Assembly (NCBI GenBank): GCA_002428085.1
Contig: DJAA01000002.1
Coordinates: forward strand, 56,286 to 90,639
Length of the DNA: 34,354 bases
Source of the DNA: Sulfurimonas sp. UBA6014
GTDB lineage: Bacteria; Campylobacterota; Campylobacteria; Campylobacterales; Sulfurimonadaceae
Direction of reading: 5' to 3'
Shown here one piece after another: positions 24,331 to 32,525 of this stretch. The position numbers and the translations under genes are program-made. Positions within the stretch are counted from its first letter, which is position 1. Every line of letters begins with the position of its first letter. The notes beneath the pieces were generated by a model. That model made no database searches. It was given only the letters and a program-made list of their open reading frames with translations, and was not told the origin of the DNA.

Positions 24331-25424
24331 TAGTTGCCTTTTATCGCTTGGACTATAAAATCTTGTTGTTCCTCAGTTAAATAAGGGCTCATCGGAAGGG
24401 ACATAATCTCTTGTGAAACGGCTTCGCTAATAGGAAAATCCCCTTTGTAGTAGCCTAAATTTTTAAATGCCTCTTGCAGATGTAAAGGGACAGGGTAATG
24501 AACTGCCGTAGGAACCCCTTTTGCAGTTAGTTTTGCAACCATAGTTTCTCTCTCTTTTACTCTAATTGAGTACTGTGCATAGACGCTTGTATTACCTTCA
24601 ACTATCGCAGGGGTAATCACATCAGCATCCTCAAGCAAGTCAGAATAGCGACTGCCTATCTCATCTCGGGCAATAATTTCATCATCAAAATGTTTGAGTT
24701 TTACATTTAAAACTGCCGCTTGGATAGCATCTAATCGACCATTTATCCCAATATATCTGTGTTTATATCTCTCATTTTGACCATGATTGAGAAGCATTCT
24801 TATCTTTTGAGCCAAGTCATCATCACTTGTAAATAGAGCTCCCGCGTCACCGTAAGCACCAAGAGGTTTTGAGGGAAAAAAGCTCGTACAACCGATAGTA
24901 GAGAGGTTGCATGATTTTTTGCCCTGATACTCTGCACCAAAACTTTGACAAGCATCTTCAATAACTGTAAGTCCATGTTTTTTTGCAATGGCATTGATAG
25001 CGTTCATATCAGCACATTGGCCGTAGAGCGATACAGGGATGATCGCTTTAGTTTTGTTGGTGATAACTTGTTCAATTTTTGTCGGGTCGATGTTATAAGT
25101 TTGTTCATCAATATCAACAAAAACAGATTTTGCACCTAAAAAAGCTATCACTTCAGCAGTCGCTATGAAGGTAAAAGGGGTGGTAATAACCTCGTCTCCA
25201 GCGCCAATATCTAAAGCCATAAGGGCAAGTAAAAGTGCATCCGTTCCACTGCTGCACCCTATGGCATGTTTTGCCCCCGTAAAAGTGGCTAAAGAGTCTT
25301 CAAGCTGGTTTAACTTCGCTCCGCCAATAAACTGTGCTGAGCTAAATACCTCTAAAACTTCACGGTCTATTTCCTCTTTGTACGCTTGGTACTGTGCCTG
25401 TAAGTCTATAAAATTAATTTTCAT
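24330..25424 (-). CDS. gnnB: DegT/DnrJ/EryC1 aminotransferase, probable GnnB
   Basis: A 364-residue PLP enzyme of the sugar aminotransferase family: SGTDA phosphate-binding motif (59-63), Asp157 in EDACQ contacting the pyridine nitrogen, and the Schiff-base Lys186 in SFFPSKPLGAYGD. C-terminal HYPVPLHLQ is typical. GnnB transfers an amino group from glutamate to UDP-3-keto-GlcNAc, giving UDP-GlcNAc3N for amide-linked lipid A. WecE/VioA-type activity for O-antigen sugars is the alternative, but the lpxB-lpxA setting favours GnnB. It overlaps lpxB by 11 bp. Confidence 0.84.
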   Translation of the reverse strand: MKINFIDLQAQYQAYKEEIDREVLEVFSSAQFIGGAKLNQLEDSLATFTGAKHAIGCSSGTDALLLALMALDIGAGDEVITTPFTFIATAEVIAFLGAKSVFVDIDEQTYNIDPTKIEQVITNKTKAIIPVSLYGQCADMNAINAIAKKHGLTVIEDACQSFGAEYQGKKSCNLSTIGCTSFFPSKPLGAYGDAGALFTSDDDLAQKIRMLLNHGQNERYKHRYIGINGRLDAIQAAVLNVKLKHFDDEIIARDEIGSRYSDLLEDADVITPAIVEGNTSVYAQYSIRVKERETMVAKLTAKGVPTAVHYPVPLHLQEAFKNLGYYKGDFPISEAVSQEIMSLPMSPYLTEEQQDFIVQAIKGN

Positions 25425-26487
25425 TTTTTCCCTCTGTGTTAGAATTATTTTCTAGTAATTTTGCTACTGTTTTTGAGCTGCCGTGTTGCAAATAGGCTCG
25501 TAATGATTTCGAATCTTTCAAAAAAGAACTTCTGTCGTACTGTTCATACGCTTGGAGAAGGTTGTCTACTGTTACATTTTCTTGAATAAATTCAGGGTGT
25601 AAATCTCTCTCGTTGAATTTTCTAAACATGATGTTACTAAGCCCAATATGGCTAAGTTTCACAAGTTTGCTTGCGATGAAATAATCCAAAGGTTTTGCAA
25701 TATAACAAAGCACAAAAGGGATGCCAATAAGGGCTGCTTCCAAAGTTGCCGTCCCGCTACAAATAAACGCAAAATCTGCCTCATAGAGCGTTTCATACGT
25801 CTCATGAGCGATTTTAAAACCTGATAGATTACCGTAAAGTTCATTTATATCTTCTTTTGAGAAATGCTTTGGAATGATAATTGTTGCTTCAAGAGGGAGA
25901 TTTTTTGCTACCTCTTTGAAAATAGGCATAAGCTTTTTTATCTCACTTTTTCGGCTTCCAGGCATGAAGACAACGTGCTTTATTTTTGGACACAACTCTT
26001 CTTTAAAGTGAACAATGATGTCTAGGAGTGGATGTCCAACATACGTGATGGGCGCATGTTTTGAGTAATACTCTTTTTCAAAAGGGAGAATGGAGGCGAG
26101 TTGGTCAATGGTTCGCTCCAACACTGGAATGCGTTTTTTCTTCCACGCCCATGCTTGCGGCAAAATGTAATAAATAATCTCTTTATTTGGATATTTTTTT
26201 TTGATTTTTTTTGCCAATGGAAGATTGAATCCTGAAGAATCGATAAGCAAGACTTTATCAGCATCTTTAGCAAGTGCGACCATTTTATCGCTTAACTTGA
26301 AAAAGTAAGGAAGTTTTTTGATGGCATCTACAAACCCCATGATGGCAAGAGAACGCAAATCTACAAGAGAATCTCCAAGCGCACTGTCAAATATACCGAT
26401 AAATTCCACATCACTGCTAAGCTCTTTTTTGAGAGATTTTAAGTGGATATTTGCAGAGTGCTCAAGAGCGCTTACTAGAATCTTCAT
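25414..26487 (-). CDS. lpxB: Lipid-A-disaccharide synthase
   Basis: A 357-residue GT19 glycosyltransferase. It condenses UDP-diacyl-glucosamine with lipid X at the inner face of the cytoplasmic membrane. Visible family marks are YILPQAWAWKKKRIPVLE, LASILPFEKEYY, YVGHPLLD, MPGSRKSEIKKLMPIF and FICSGTATLEAALIGIPFVLCY. The canonical N-terminal GEASGD reads ALEHSAN here; I recall the same replacement in Campylobacterota LpxB, so it is not a defect. ATG 26487 overlaps the TGA of the upstream cytochrome gene (ATGA). Confidence 0.95.
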   Translation of the reverse strand: MKILVSALEHSANIHLKSLKKELSSDVEFIGIFDSALGDSLVDLRSLAIMGFVDAIKKLPYFFKLSDKMVALAKDADKVLLIDSSGFNLPLAKKIKKKYPNKEIIYYILPQAWAWKKKRIPVLERTIDQLASILPFEKEYYSKHAPITYVGHPLLDIIVHFKEELCPKIKHVVFMPGSRKSEIKKLMPIFKEVAKNLPLEATIIIPKHFSKEDINELYGNLSGFKIAHETYETLYEADFAFICSGTATLEAALIGIPFVLCYIAKPLDYFIASKLVKLSHIGLSNIMFRKFNERDLHPEFIQENVTVDNLLQAYEQYDRSSFLKDSKSLRAYLQHGSSKTVAKLLENNSNTEGKNEN

Positions 26488-26846
26488 GAACCGCCGTCCC
26501 CGTGAATTCTAAAGCTGTCGTCGTATTTTTTACCCAAATTTTCTTCTTTAAATGCATATAAAAATGTTGTAAGATTTTCGATATCTTCATCACTGAGTCC
26601 CACGGCAAAGGGTATCATCATCTCCTGCTGTTGGTTATCTGAGTGTTTAGAGCGAAAGCGTTTGAGTTTATAAGCTAAAAAACCTTTGGCACGATTAGCC
26701 AAAGTCGGATACTTGTGAACGCCCTCAGCTTTATTCCCATGACAACTATAGCACCCTTTTTGCATATAAAGCACTTTGCCTTTCTCATAAGAAGTATCTG
26801 ATTGTAAAAGTGAAAGTATGCAAAAAAAGAGAAATATAAAACGCAA
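26484..26846 (-). CDS. Monohaem cytochrome c, co-transcribed with lpxB
   Basis: About 120 residues. The start is placed at TTG 26846, with AAGG 7 nt upstream, giving a signal peptide (1-15, MRFIFLFFCILSLLQ). Haem motif CYSCH at 32-36 with following HGNKAEG, a probable Met ligand in QQEMMIPF, and a C-terminal helix LSDEDIENLTTFLYAF. This is the small class I cytochrome type. An upstream extension of the frame contains the promoter and the start of the divergent gene and is rejected. The ATGA overlap puts it first in the lipid A operon, an unexpected partner. Confidence 0.82.
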   Translation of the reverse strand: MRFIFLFFCILSLLQSDTSYEKGKVLYMQKGCYSCHGNKAEGVHKYPTLANRAKGFLAYKLKRFRSKHSDNQQQEMMIPFAVGLSDEDIENLTTFLYAFKEENLGKKYDDSFRIHGDGGS

Positions 26847-26862
26847 TTCTAAGCCTTGGTAA

Positions 26863-26870
26863 ATTATAAT
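26863..26870. promoter_or_regulatory. Face-to-face overlapping -10 boxes of the lpxB operon and pyrC2
   Basis: The 8-bp palindrome ATTATAAT supplies TATAAT on the plus strand (26865-26870, for the gene starting 26902) and TATAAT on the minus strand (26863-26868, for the cytochrome-lpxB operon). Only one polymerase could occupy the site at a time. Confidence 0.6.
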
Positions 26871-26901
26871 GGCAACATTATAGCAAAAGGCGGTTTGAAA
26901 T

Positions 26902-28125
26902 ATGGTAGTAAAAAATGCAATTATTTGCGATGCAAAAGGTGAAAAAAAAGCCGACATCAAAATCCAATCGGGGCAAATAACACAAATAGGAGAGGATTTA
27001 AGTGACACGCATGTCATCGATGCGCAAGGTGCTTATTTTATGCCGCTTTTAGTTGATACCAACGTGAGAGTTCAAGACTCTGTTTTAAATGCAAAAAATA
27101 TCAAAACCATAGCGCATGAAGCCCTTTGTGGGGGAGTTGGTCATGTGGTTTTGCATCCTGAATGCAATCCAGCTATAGACAACGAAATCGTGTTAGAATT
27201 TGCACAAAACGGTCTCTCTGTGATTGAGGGTGCCAAAATTGATTTGATGCTCAATACACTCAAAGAAGATAGCACACTCAGTAACATCGCCATTTTACTT
27301 AAACGTGGTGCGATTGCCCCGTACATGAGCACGATTGCAAAAAATGATGTTGCGATAAAAATAGCTGAGTATGTGCAAATGTACCGCGTAACCCTTTTTT
27401 GTAAAGCCGAAGACAACTCTCTTATCCATAGTGGAGTGATGCTTGAGGGAGATGTAAGTGCAAAACTTGGACTTGCAGGGATTCCTGATTTGAGTGAAGT
27501 TTTACATGTCTCACGCATGATAGAAATAGCCAGACATTTTAAAATCAAAATTCTTTTCAAATCAATCGCTTCGCCTCGCTCCATTTATCTCATAAATCAA
27601 GCCAAAAAAGATGGTGTTGAAGTATGTTGCGAGGTCTCCATCCACCATCTCATCCATTCAGATACAGCATGTGAGAACTTCAACACCACTGCAAAACTCA
27701 ACCCACCTTTGGCTTGTAAAAGTGATGTAATACTGCTACAAGAAGCCCTTAAAAATAACCAGATAGACTCTCTTACAACGCTCCATCAACCAAACTCTCC
27801 TCTCAACAAAGAGGTCGCTTTTTTCGATGCTCACTATGGGTGTGAAGCGCTGAGTGATGCGATGCCGCTTTACTATACAAAACTTGTAAAAACAGGGCTT
27901 TTAAGTATGAATGAACTTATAAAACTCACCGTAGAAGCCCCTTCAAAAAGCATAGGCAAAGTTGCAGGTTCCATAGAAATTGGACAAAAAGTCAATGCAT
28001 TTCTTTTTAACCCACACACCAAAAAAAGAGTAACCAATGAACAATCTCTTTATAATGGCGAGGAGTTAAGTGGAGAAGTTATCATGACTTTTCAAGGGGA
28101 AAAAGTTTCGTCATTTCGTCCCTAG
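26902..28125 (+). CDS. Dihydroorotase homologue lacking metal-binding residues (PyrC2 / PyrC'-like)
   Basis: A 407-residue amidohydrolase-fold protein of the class I dihydroorotase family. The usual DLHVHLR reads D52-TNVRV here, so both metal-binding histidines are lost (Asn54, Arg56), and the catalytic-Asp motif TDHAPH reads TTLHQP. Fold marks remain: CEVSIHHL, KLNPPL and a C-terminal GSIEIGQKVNAFLFNP. In Pseudomonas an inactive PyrC' of this kind holds the aspartate transcarbamoylase complex together. Campylobacterota commonly carry such a second gene (pyrC2) beside an active pyrC. So a structural partner of PyrB is likely. It converges with tgt, the coding regions overlapping by 4 bp. Confidence 0.85.
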   Translation: MVVKNAIICDAKGEKKADIKIQSGQITQIGEDLSDTHVIDAQGAYFMPLLVDTNVRVQDSVLNAKNIKTIAHEALCGGVGHVVLHPECNPAIDNEIVLEFAQNGLSVIEGAKIDLMLNTLKEDSTLSNIAILLKRGAIAPYMSTIAKNDVAIKIAEYVQMYRVTLFCKAEDNSLIHSGVMLEGDVSAKLGLAGIPDLSEVLHVSRMIEIARHFKIKILFKSIASPRSIYLINQAKKDGVEVCCEVSIHHLIHSDTACENFNTTAKLNPPLACKSDVILLQEALKNNQIDSLTTLHQPNSPLNKEVAFFDAHYGCEALSDAMPLYYTKLVKTGLLSMNELIKLTVEAPSKSIGKVAGSIEIGQKVNAFLFNPHTKKRVTNEQSLYNGEELSGEVIMTFQGEKVSSFRP

Positions 28126-28133
28126 GACGAAAT
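28113..28133. terminator. Perfect 9-bp hairpin enclosing both convergent stop codons (pyrC2 / tgt)
   Basis: ATTTCGTCC / GGACGAAAT with a CTA loop. The two genes end on the same CCTAGG, both with TAG, in the loop of this hairpin. T-rich sequence follows only on the minus side. Confidence 0.55.
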
Positions 28134-29258
28134 CTGTTCTAAATTTCTTTTACGATAAAACTCTCTCTTAAACTCACTAAATCTATCTTCTAAAATAGCG
28201 ACTCTTACTTCTCTCATAAGATTTAAATAATAGTGCAAATTGTGGATGGTTGCAAGTCTGAAATAGGTGATTTCACGGGCGCGAAAAAGATGGTTGAGAT
28301 AGGCTCTGCTATAGTTTTTGCAAGTGAGACATTGGCACTCACTATCGATTGGCAACGCATCTTCTTTAAACTTTGCCCCTTTGATGTTTATCCGCCCAAA
28401 AGAGGTAAAAAGTGTCCCGTTTCTAGCGTTTCGCGTGGGCATGACGCAGTCAAACATGTCGATACCCCGCTCGATATTTTCTATCAAATCTTCAGGAGTT
28501 CCCACACCCATAAGATATCTTGGTTTATCACGTGGCATAAACTGCACGGTATGTGCAACTGTGTCATACATCTCTTCATTTAACTCACCCACTGAGAGTC
28601 CGCCGATGGCAAAACCATCATAATCTAACGCGCAAAGTTCAGTCGCACTTTTTGCGCGAAATGCCTTATCGGTTCCGCCTTGAATGATAGCAAAGATATT
28701 TTGCTCCACACCGATACCCTCTTTTTGTTTTGCTCTGAAGTACTCTATGGACTCTTTCGCCCAAGCTGTTGTCCTCTCAATGGAAAGCGCGATACGTTCC
28801 CCAGTGGCAGGAAGGGCTACCAAATCATCTAAAATCATCATAATATCGGAGCCCAAGTTGTGTTGGATATCTATCACTTTAGTCGGGGTAAAAAAGTGTT
28901 TTGAGCCGTCAATATGCGAGCGAAATTCTATGCCGTTTTCATTCGCTTTAGAAATATCGCTGAGGCTAAAAGCCTGAAAACCGCCACTGTCTGTTAAAAA
29001 ACTCTTTGGATACGTTGTAAAACCATGAAGTTTGCCCATTTTTGCCACCGTCTCATCTCCAGGGCGAAGATATATATGATAGGTGTTTGCCAAAATAATC
29101 TCAGCACCAAGTAGGTTTAAAACATCGTCCATGTCGAGTGATTTTACACTTCCAAGCGTTCCAACAGGCATAAATACAGGCGTTTTTATAGTCGAGTGTG
29201 CTGTTTTTATGGTGCAGGCACGGGCGTTTTTAGAGGTGGCTTCGAGGGTAAATTTCAT
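28122..29258 (-). CDS. tgt: Queuine/preQ1 tRNA-guanine ribosyltransferase
   Basis: A 378-residue enzyme that exchanges guanine-34 of Asp, Asn, His and Tyr tRNAs for preQ1. Features: KTPVFMPVGT, the active-site DSGGFQAFSL, a GGLSVGE loop, DCVMPTRNARNGTLFT (second catalytic Asp region), and zinc ligands in CQCLTCKNYSRAYLNHLF. Length fits the bacterial family. I chose ATG 29258; the longer frame starting at 29297 would begin inside the -10 box (TATAAT on minus, 29296-29301). Divergent from efp. Confidence 0.96.
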   Translation of the reverse strand: MKFTLEATSKNARACTIKTAHSTIKTPVFMPVGTLGSVKSLDMDDVLNLLGAEIILANTYHIYLRPGDETVAKMGKLHGFTTYPKSFLTDSGGFQAFSLSDISKANENGIEFRSHIDGSKHFFTPTKVIDIQHNLGSDIMMILDDLVALPATGERIALSIERTTAWAKESIEYFRAKQKEGIGVEQNIFAIIQGGTDKAFRAKSATELCALDYDGFAIGGLSVGELNEEMYDTVAHTVQFMPRDKPRYLMGVGTPEDLIENIERGIDMFDCVMPTRNARNGTLFTSFGRINIKGAKFKEDALPIDSECQCLTCKNYSRAYLNHLFRAREITYFRLATIHNLHYYLNLMREVRVAILEDRFSEFKREFYRKRNLEQISS

Positions 29259-29295
29259 ATGTTTTAAAATCCTATGAGTGTATAAAATATGCGGC

Positions 29296-29301
29296 ATTAT
29301 A
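29296..29301 (-). promoter_or_regulatory. -10 element for tgt
   Basis: Minus-strand TATAAT, 38 bp upstream of the chosen tgt start; it excludes the longer in-frame start at 29297. Confidence 0.5.
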
Positions 29302-29360
29302 ACATTCTAAGCCCTTATAGTGTAAAATCCAAAATTATTTTTTAAAAAAAAGGTGTGTTT

Positions 29361-29927
29361 ATGGCAACTATCGGGATGAGCGATATTAAGAAAAATGTTC
29401 GTTTGGTTATAGGAGAGGTTCCGTATAAAGTGGTGGAATTTCAACATGTGAAACCGGGAAAAGGTGCGGCATTTGTTCGTATGAAAGTCAAAAGTTTTTT
29501 GAACTCTAAAGTCGTTGACAAAACTGTTCATGCTGGCGATAAGTTTGAAGTCCCTGAAATCACCTACAAAACAATGCAATTTCTTTATGATGATGGCGAG
29601 ATGTACCAGTTTATGGACAACGATTCGTATGAGCAGTTGGGGCTTTCGTATGAACAGTGTGATGATGCTTCCAAATGGTTCAAAGACGGTATCCAAGTCG
29701 ATATTATTTTCTACAAAGGCAACGCCATCTCCGTGAGCGCTCCAGAAATCATGGAACTTGTCATTACAGAAACTCCTCCAAACTTCAAAGGCGACACCTC
29801 AAGCGGCAGCAGAAAACCCGCAACTTTAGAGACAGGCGCAGTAGTTCAAGTCCCATATCACGTTCTAGAAGGTGACACCATCAAAGTAAATACAGTCGAT
29901 TGCGAATACCTCGAAAAAGTAAAATAA
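29361..29927 (+). CDS. efp: Translation elongation factor P
   Basis: A 188-residue protein with the three-barrel EF-P layout: MATIGMSDIKKNV, the domain I loop KPGKGAAF with Lys34 at the tip, and domain II/III marks MELVITETPP and YLEKVK. EF-P relieves ribosome stalling at polyproline. Lys34 is the residue beta-lysylated by EpmA in many bacteria; whether that occurs here cannot be seen. ATG 29361 has AAAGG upstream; a GTG two codons earlier is in frame but overlaps that site. It ends in a strong hairpin and is monocistronic. Confidence 0.97.
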   Translation: MATIGMSDIKKNVRLVIGEVPYKVVEFQHVKPGKGAAFVRMKVKSFLNSKVVDKTVHAGDKFEVPEITYKTMQFLYDDGEMYQFMDNDSYEQLGLSYEQCDDASKWFKDGIQVDIIFYKGNAISVSAPEIMELVITETPPNFKGDTSSGSRKPATLETGAVVQVPYHVLEGDTIKVNTVDCEYLEKVK

Positions 29928-29939
29928 CTTTTCTTCTCT

Positions 29940-29968
29940 CTCCACATGCCGTTTTTAGGCAAGTGGAG
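29940..29968 (+). terminator. Intrinsic terminator after efp
   Basis: CTCCAC-a-TGCC / GGCA-a-GTGGAG hairpin with a 7-nt loop just after the efp stop, followed by ATTTTGG. A -10 TATAAT for the next operon lies at 29977-29982. Confidence 0.75.
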
Positions 29969-29976
29969 ATTTTGGT

Positions 29977-29982
29977 TATAAT
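29977..29982 (+). promoter_or_regulatory. -10 element of the plsC-pdxJ-pdxA operon
   Basis: TATAAT followed by a run of nine T, 25 bp before the plsC start; AAAGGG lies just before the ATG. Confidence 0.55.
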
Positions 29983-30006
29983 TTTTTTTTCATTTAAAGG
30001 GTTTAT

Positions 30007-30711
30007 ATGTTGAAAAATATTGGCAAATATATATTTATGGTTAAGCTTGGATTTCGATATATTAAAATTTTTAAAAAGACTTATTTTCATCCATTTATCT
30101 CACAAAAACCTGCTTACAAACGACTCTCACTTGAGCGTCAGGCTTACTCTAACGCTGTTTTGGAATTTTTAAATATTGAGGTCAATTTAATAGGTGAGTT
30201 TCCTAAAGAGGAGAAGATTTTATATGCTATCAATCATCGCTCTTTGTTAGATATTATCGTCATGGAACATCTCTTTTTTCAGCATGGTAAAAGTGGTACA
30301 TGGATAGCAAAAGAGGAACTTTTTACAGCTTTTTATGGCGATTTTTTTAAATATAGCGGATGCATGAGTGTTGATTTAGAGAACAAAAAAGGGCTCCTGA
30401 GTTTCTTTAAAAAAATCAAGACTGCCCTCTCAAAAGTAGATGATTTAAATATTTATATTTTCCCTGAGGGTGAGCGGCATAAAGGTGAAGGGATTTTACC
30501 ATTTCAAAGCGGTGCGGCAAAGATTGCAAAGGCAAACAACCTTGATGTCGTTCCTGTATTTATCAACGATACACTTGAGAGCATCTTTAAAGCGGCCCCT
30601 TATAAAGAGAAAAAAATCGTTCATATTCATGTAGGCGACATCGTTGACGCGGCATCGCTTGAAGACGAATATAAAAAATTTATGCGAAAAGCAAAAGAGG
30701 AAATAGTATGA
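30007..30711 (+). CDS. plsC: 1-acyl-sn-glycerol-3-phosphate acyltransferase (PlsC family)
   Basis: A 234-residue membrane-associated acyltransferase. The catalytic HX4D motif is NHRSLLD (His77, Asp82), and the phosphate-binding motif is FPEGERHKG (about 156-164). An N-terminal hydrophobic-basic stretch probably anchors it to the inner face of the membrane. PlsC makes phosphatidic acid from lysophosphatidic acid. Overlaps pdxJ by 4 bp (ATGA), so the operon mixes phospholipid and vitamin B6 synthesis. The specificity is inferred from the family only. Confidence 0.9.
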   Translation: MLKNIGKYIFMVKLGFRYIKIFKKTYFHPFISQKPAYKRLSLERQAYSNAVLEFLNIEVNLIGEFPKEEKILYAINHRSLLDIIVMEHLFFQHGKSGTWIAKEELFTAFYGDFFKYSGCMSVDLENKKGLLSFFKKIKTALSKVDDLNIYIFPEGERHKGEGILPFQSGAAKIAKANNLDVVPVFINDTLESIFKAAPYKEKKIVHIHVGDIVDAASLEDEYKKFMRKAKEEIV

Positions 30712-31502
30712 GCAAAATGAAACTAGGCGTAAATATCGACCATGTAGCGGTTTTAAGAGAAGCAAGACGGGTCAACGACCCTGATATTTTGCAGGCTTTA
30801 TATGTGGCATGTGCAAACGGTGCAGACCAAATAACGATTCACCTGCGAGAAGACAGACGCCACATTCAAGACAGTGATGCTAAAAATATCATACAGCATT
30901 CAAGCCTGCCTGTAAATCTGGAATGTTCTATCAACAAAGAAATTTTAGATATAGTTTGTAAGCTAAAACCGCATCGTGCGACTTTAGTTCCCGAAAAAAG
31001 AGAAGAAGTGACCACTGAGGGCGGGCTTGATGTTTTTACGTATGCACGTGAAATAGCTTTTAGCGTTGAGCAACTGCATGACTCACTTATTCCAGTTTCG
31101 CTTTTTGTGGACCCAAGTATTGAGGCGATGAACAAGTCAAAAGAACTCGGTGCTGAAATGGTTGAGCTTCACACAGGAACATTTGCAAATTTATACGCCA
31201 TGCTTAACTCTTCCCTCCCCTACTCAAACCACTCTGTAAAAGAGTTTGAGCTCCCACGTTTCGAGCTCTCTGAGAGACTTGAAAAAGCACTTGAAGATAT
31301 AAAAAAAGCTGCGGTTCATGCCAATAAAATAGGTTTAGAAGTTGCGGCAGGTCATGGACTCAACTACCACAATGTTGCAGAGATGATGAAAATCAAAGAG
31401 ATAATTGAGCTCAATATCGGTCAATGTATCATCGCTAAAAGTGTTTTTAGCGGACTTGCAGATGCGGTCAAAGAGATGAAAAGACTCACAACCAGACCAT
31501 GA
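30708..31502 (+). CDS. pdxJ: Pyridoxine 5'-phosphate synthase
   Basis: A 264-residue TIM-barrel enzyme that condenses 1-deoxyxylulose 5-phosphate with 3-amino-2-oxopropyl phosphate. Family marks: VNIDHVAVLREARR, ITIHLREDRRHI, NLECS, LVPEKREEVTTEGGLDV, VSLFVDP and the C-terminal GHGLNYHNV with NIGQCIIAKSVF. The start codon lies in an ATGA overlap with plsC, and the gene itself overlaps pdxA the same way. Confidence 0.97.
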   Translation: MSKMKLGVNIDHVAVLREARRVNDPDILQALYVACANGADQITIHLREDRRHIQDSDAKNIIQHSSLPVNLECSINKEILDIVCKLKPHRATLVPEKREEVTTEGGLDVFTYAREIAFSVEQLHDSLIPVSLFVDPSIEAMNKSKELGAEMVELHTGTFANLYAMLNSSLPYSNHSVKEFELPRFELSERLEKALEDIKKAAVHANKIGLEVAAGHGLNYHNVAEMMKIKEIIELNIGQCIIAKSVFSGLADAVKEMKRLTTRP

Positions 31503-32419
31503 AAAAACCTACTATTGCTGTAAGTATTGGCGATTTGAATGGCGTTGGAATAGAGATAGCATTAAAGGCTCATGCAGAGGTTTCAAAACTATGCAATCCA
31601 CTCTACTGCATCAATGCTTCTATGCTTGCTCAAGCTGCAAAACTTTTAAATGTTCAAGTTCCAAATGACTTTCAACTCTCTCAAGTAGAAGGTGAGTTTG
31701 AGATAGAAATCGCCAAAGTAAGCTCGATGAGTGGAAGATTTGCATATGACTCATTTATGAGCGCTATAAAACTTTGCGAGGATAAATATGCCGATGCACT
31801 CGTGACTTTGCCTATCCACAAAGAAGCTTGGATGAGGGCGGGTTTGGAGTTCAAAGGACACACAGATTTGCTACGCAAACACTTCAATAAAGATGCCATC
31901 ATGATGCTTGGATGCGAGAAAATGTTTGTAGCACTTTTCACCGAACATATCCCGCTAAAAGAGGTCGCCGCTTCTATTAAGTACAAAAAATTAAAACAAT
32001 TTTTTGTAGATTTACATGAAAGCATTCCAAAAAATACCATTGCAGTTCTTGGTTTAAACCCTCATGCTGGAGATCATGGAGTCCTTGGAGATGAAGAGAT
32101 TATCATCACAAAAGCCATTAAAAGTGCCAATAAAAAAGTAGGTTTTGAGCAATTTGTTGGACCCATCGTCCCTGACATCGCCTTTACACCGCACTTTCGT
32201 AAAAACTACAATACTTTTGTTGCTATGTACCACGACCAAGGCTTAGCTCCACTCAAAGCGCTCTACTTTGATGAAAGTGTCAATATCTCTCTCAATCTTC
32301 CTATCATCAGAACCTCAGTTGACCATGGAACTGCCTTTGATATCGCCTACAAAGGAGAAGCAAAAACACTCAGTTACATCAATGCTTTTAAAAGTGCGAT
32401 TGCCTTCATCAAAAGATAA
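31499..32419 (+). CDS. pdxA: 4-hydroxythreonine-4-phosphate dehydrogenase
   Basis: A 306-residue enzyme that supplies the amino-ketone substrate of PdxJ, so the two adjacent genes carry out consecutive steps of pyridoxal phosphate synthesis. Marks: an early SIGDLNGVGIEIALKA, GHTDLL with a metal-binding His, GLNPHAGDHG, and MYHDQGLAPLKA followed by VDHGTAFDIAYKG. Slightly shorter than the E. coli protein (about 329), as I recall for Campylobacterota. Starts in an ATGA overlap with pdxJ. Confidence 0.97.
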   Translation: MKKPTIAVSIGDLNGVGIEIALKAHAEVSKLCNPLYCINASMLAQAAKLLNVQVPNDFQLSQVEGEFEIEIAKVSSMSGRFAYDSFMSAIKLCEDKYADALVTLPIHKEAWMRAGLEFKGHTDLLRKHFNKDAIMMLGCEKMFVALFTEHIPLKEVAASIKYKKLKQFFVDLHESIPKNTIAVLGLNPHAGDHGVLGDEEIIITKAIKSANKKVGFEQFVGPIVPDIAFTPHFRKNYNTFVAMYHDQGLAPLKALYFDESVNISLNLPIIRTSVDHGTAFDIAYKGEAKTLSYINAFKSAIAFIKR

Positions 32420-32482
32420 TTTATGCAATTGTTGCACGAATACTAATAAATACCAATAACTATCTCTTAAGCATCTCTCAGT

Positions 32483-32488
32483 TAGAAT
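32483..32488 (+). promoter_or_regulatory. Putative -10 element of the cytochrome c peroxidase gene
   Basis: TAGAAT 38 bp before the start codon, in the gap after pdxA; AAGGAA precedes the ATG. Confidence 0.4.
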
Positions 32489-32525
32489 CTTAAAAGTCAT
32501 TTGATAATTAAAATAAGGAAATACA

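Noticed and set aside
25414..26487. LpxB lacks the canonical GEASGD motif and might be defective
   Set aside because: The replacement ALEHSAN closely matches what I recall for functional Campylobacterota LpxB, and all other motifs are intact.
29259..29297. Longer tgt start
   Set aside because: It lies within the -10 box, and the family starts at the MKFTLEATS position.
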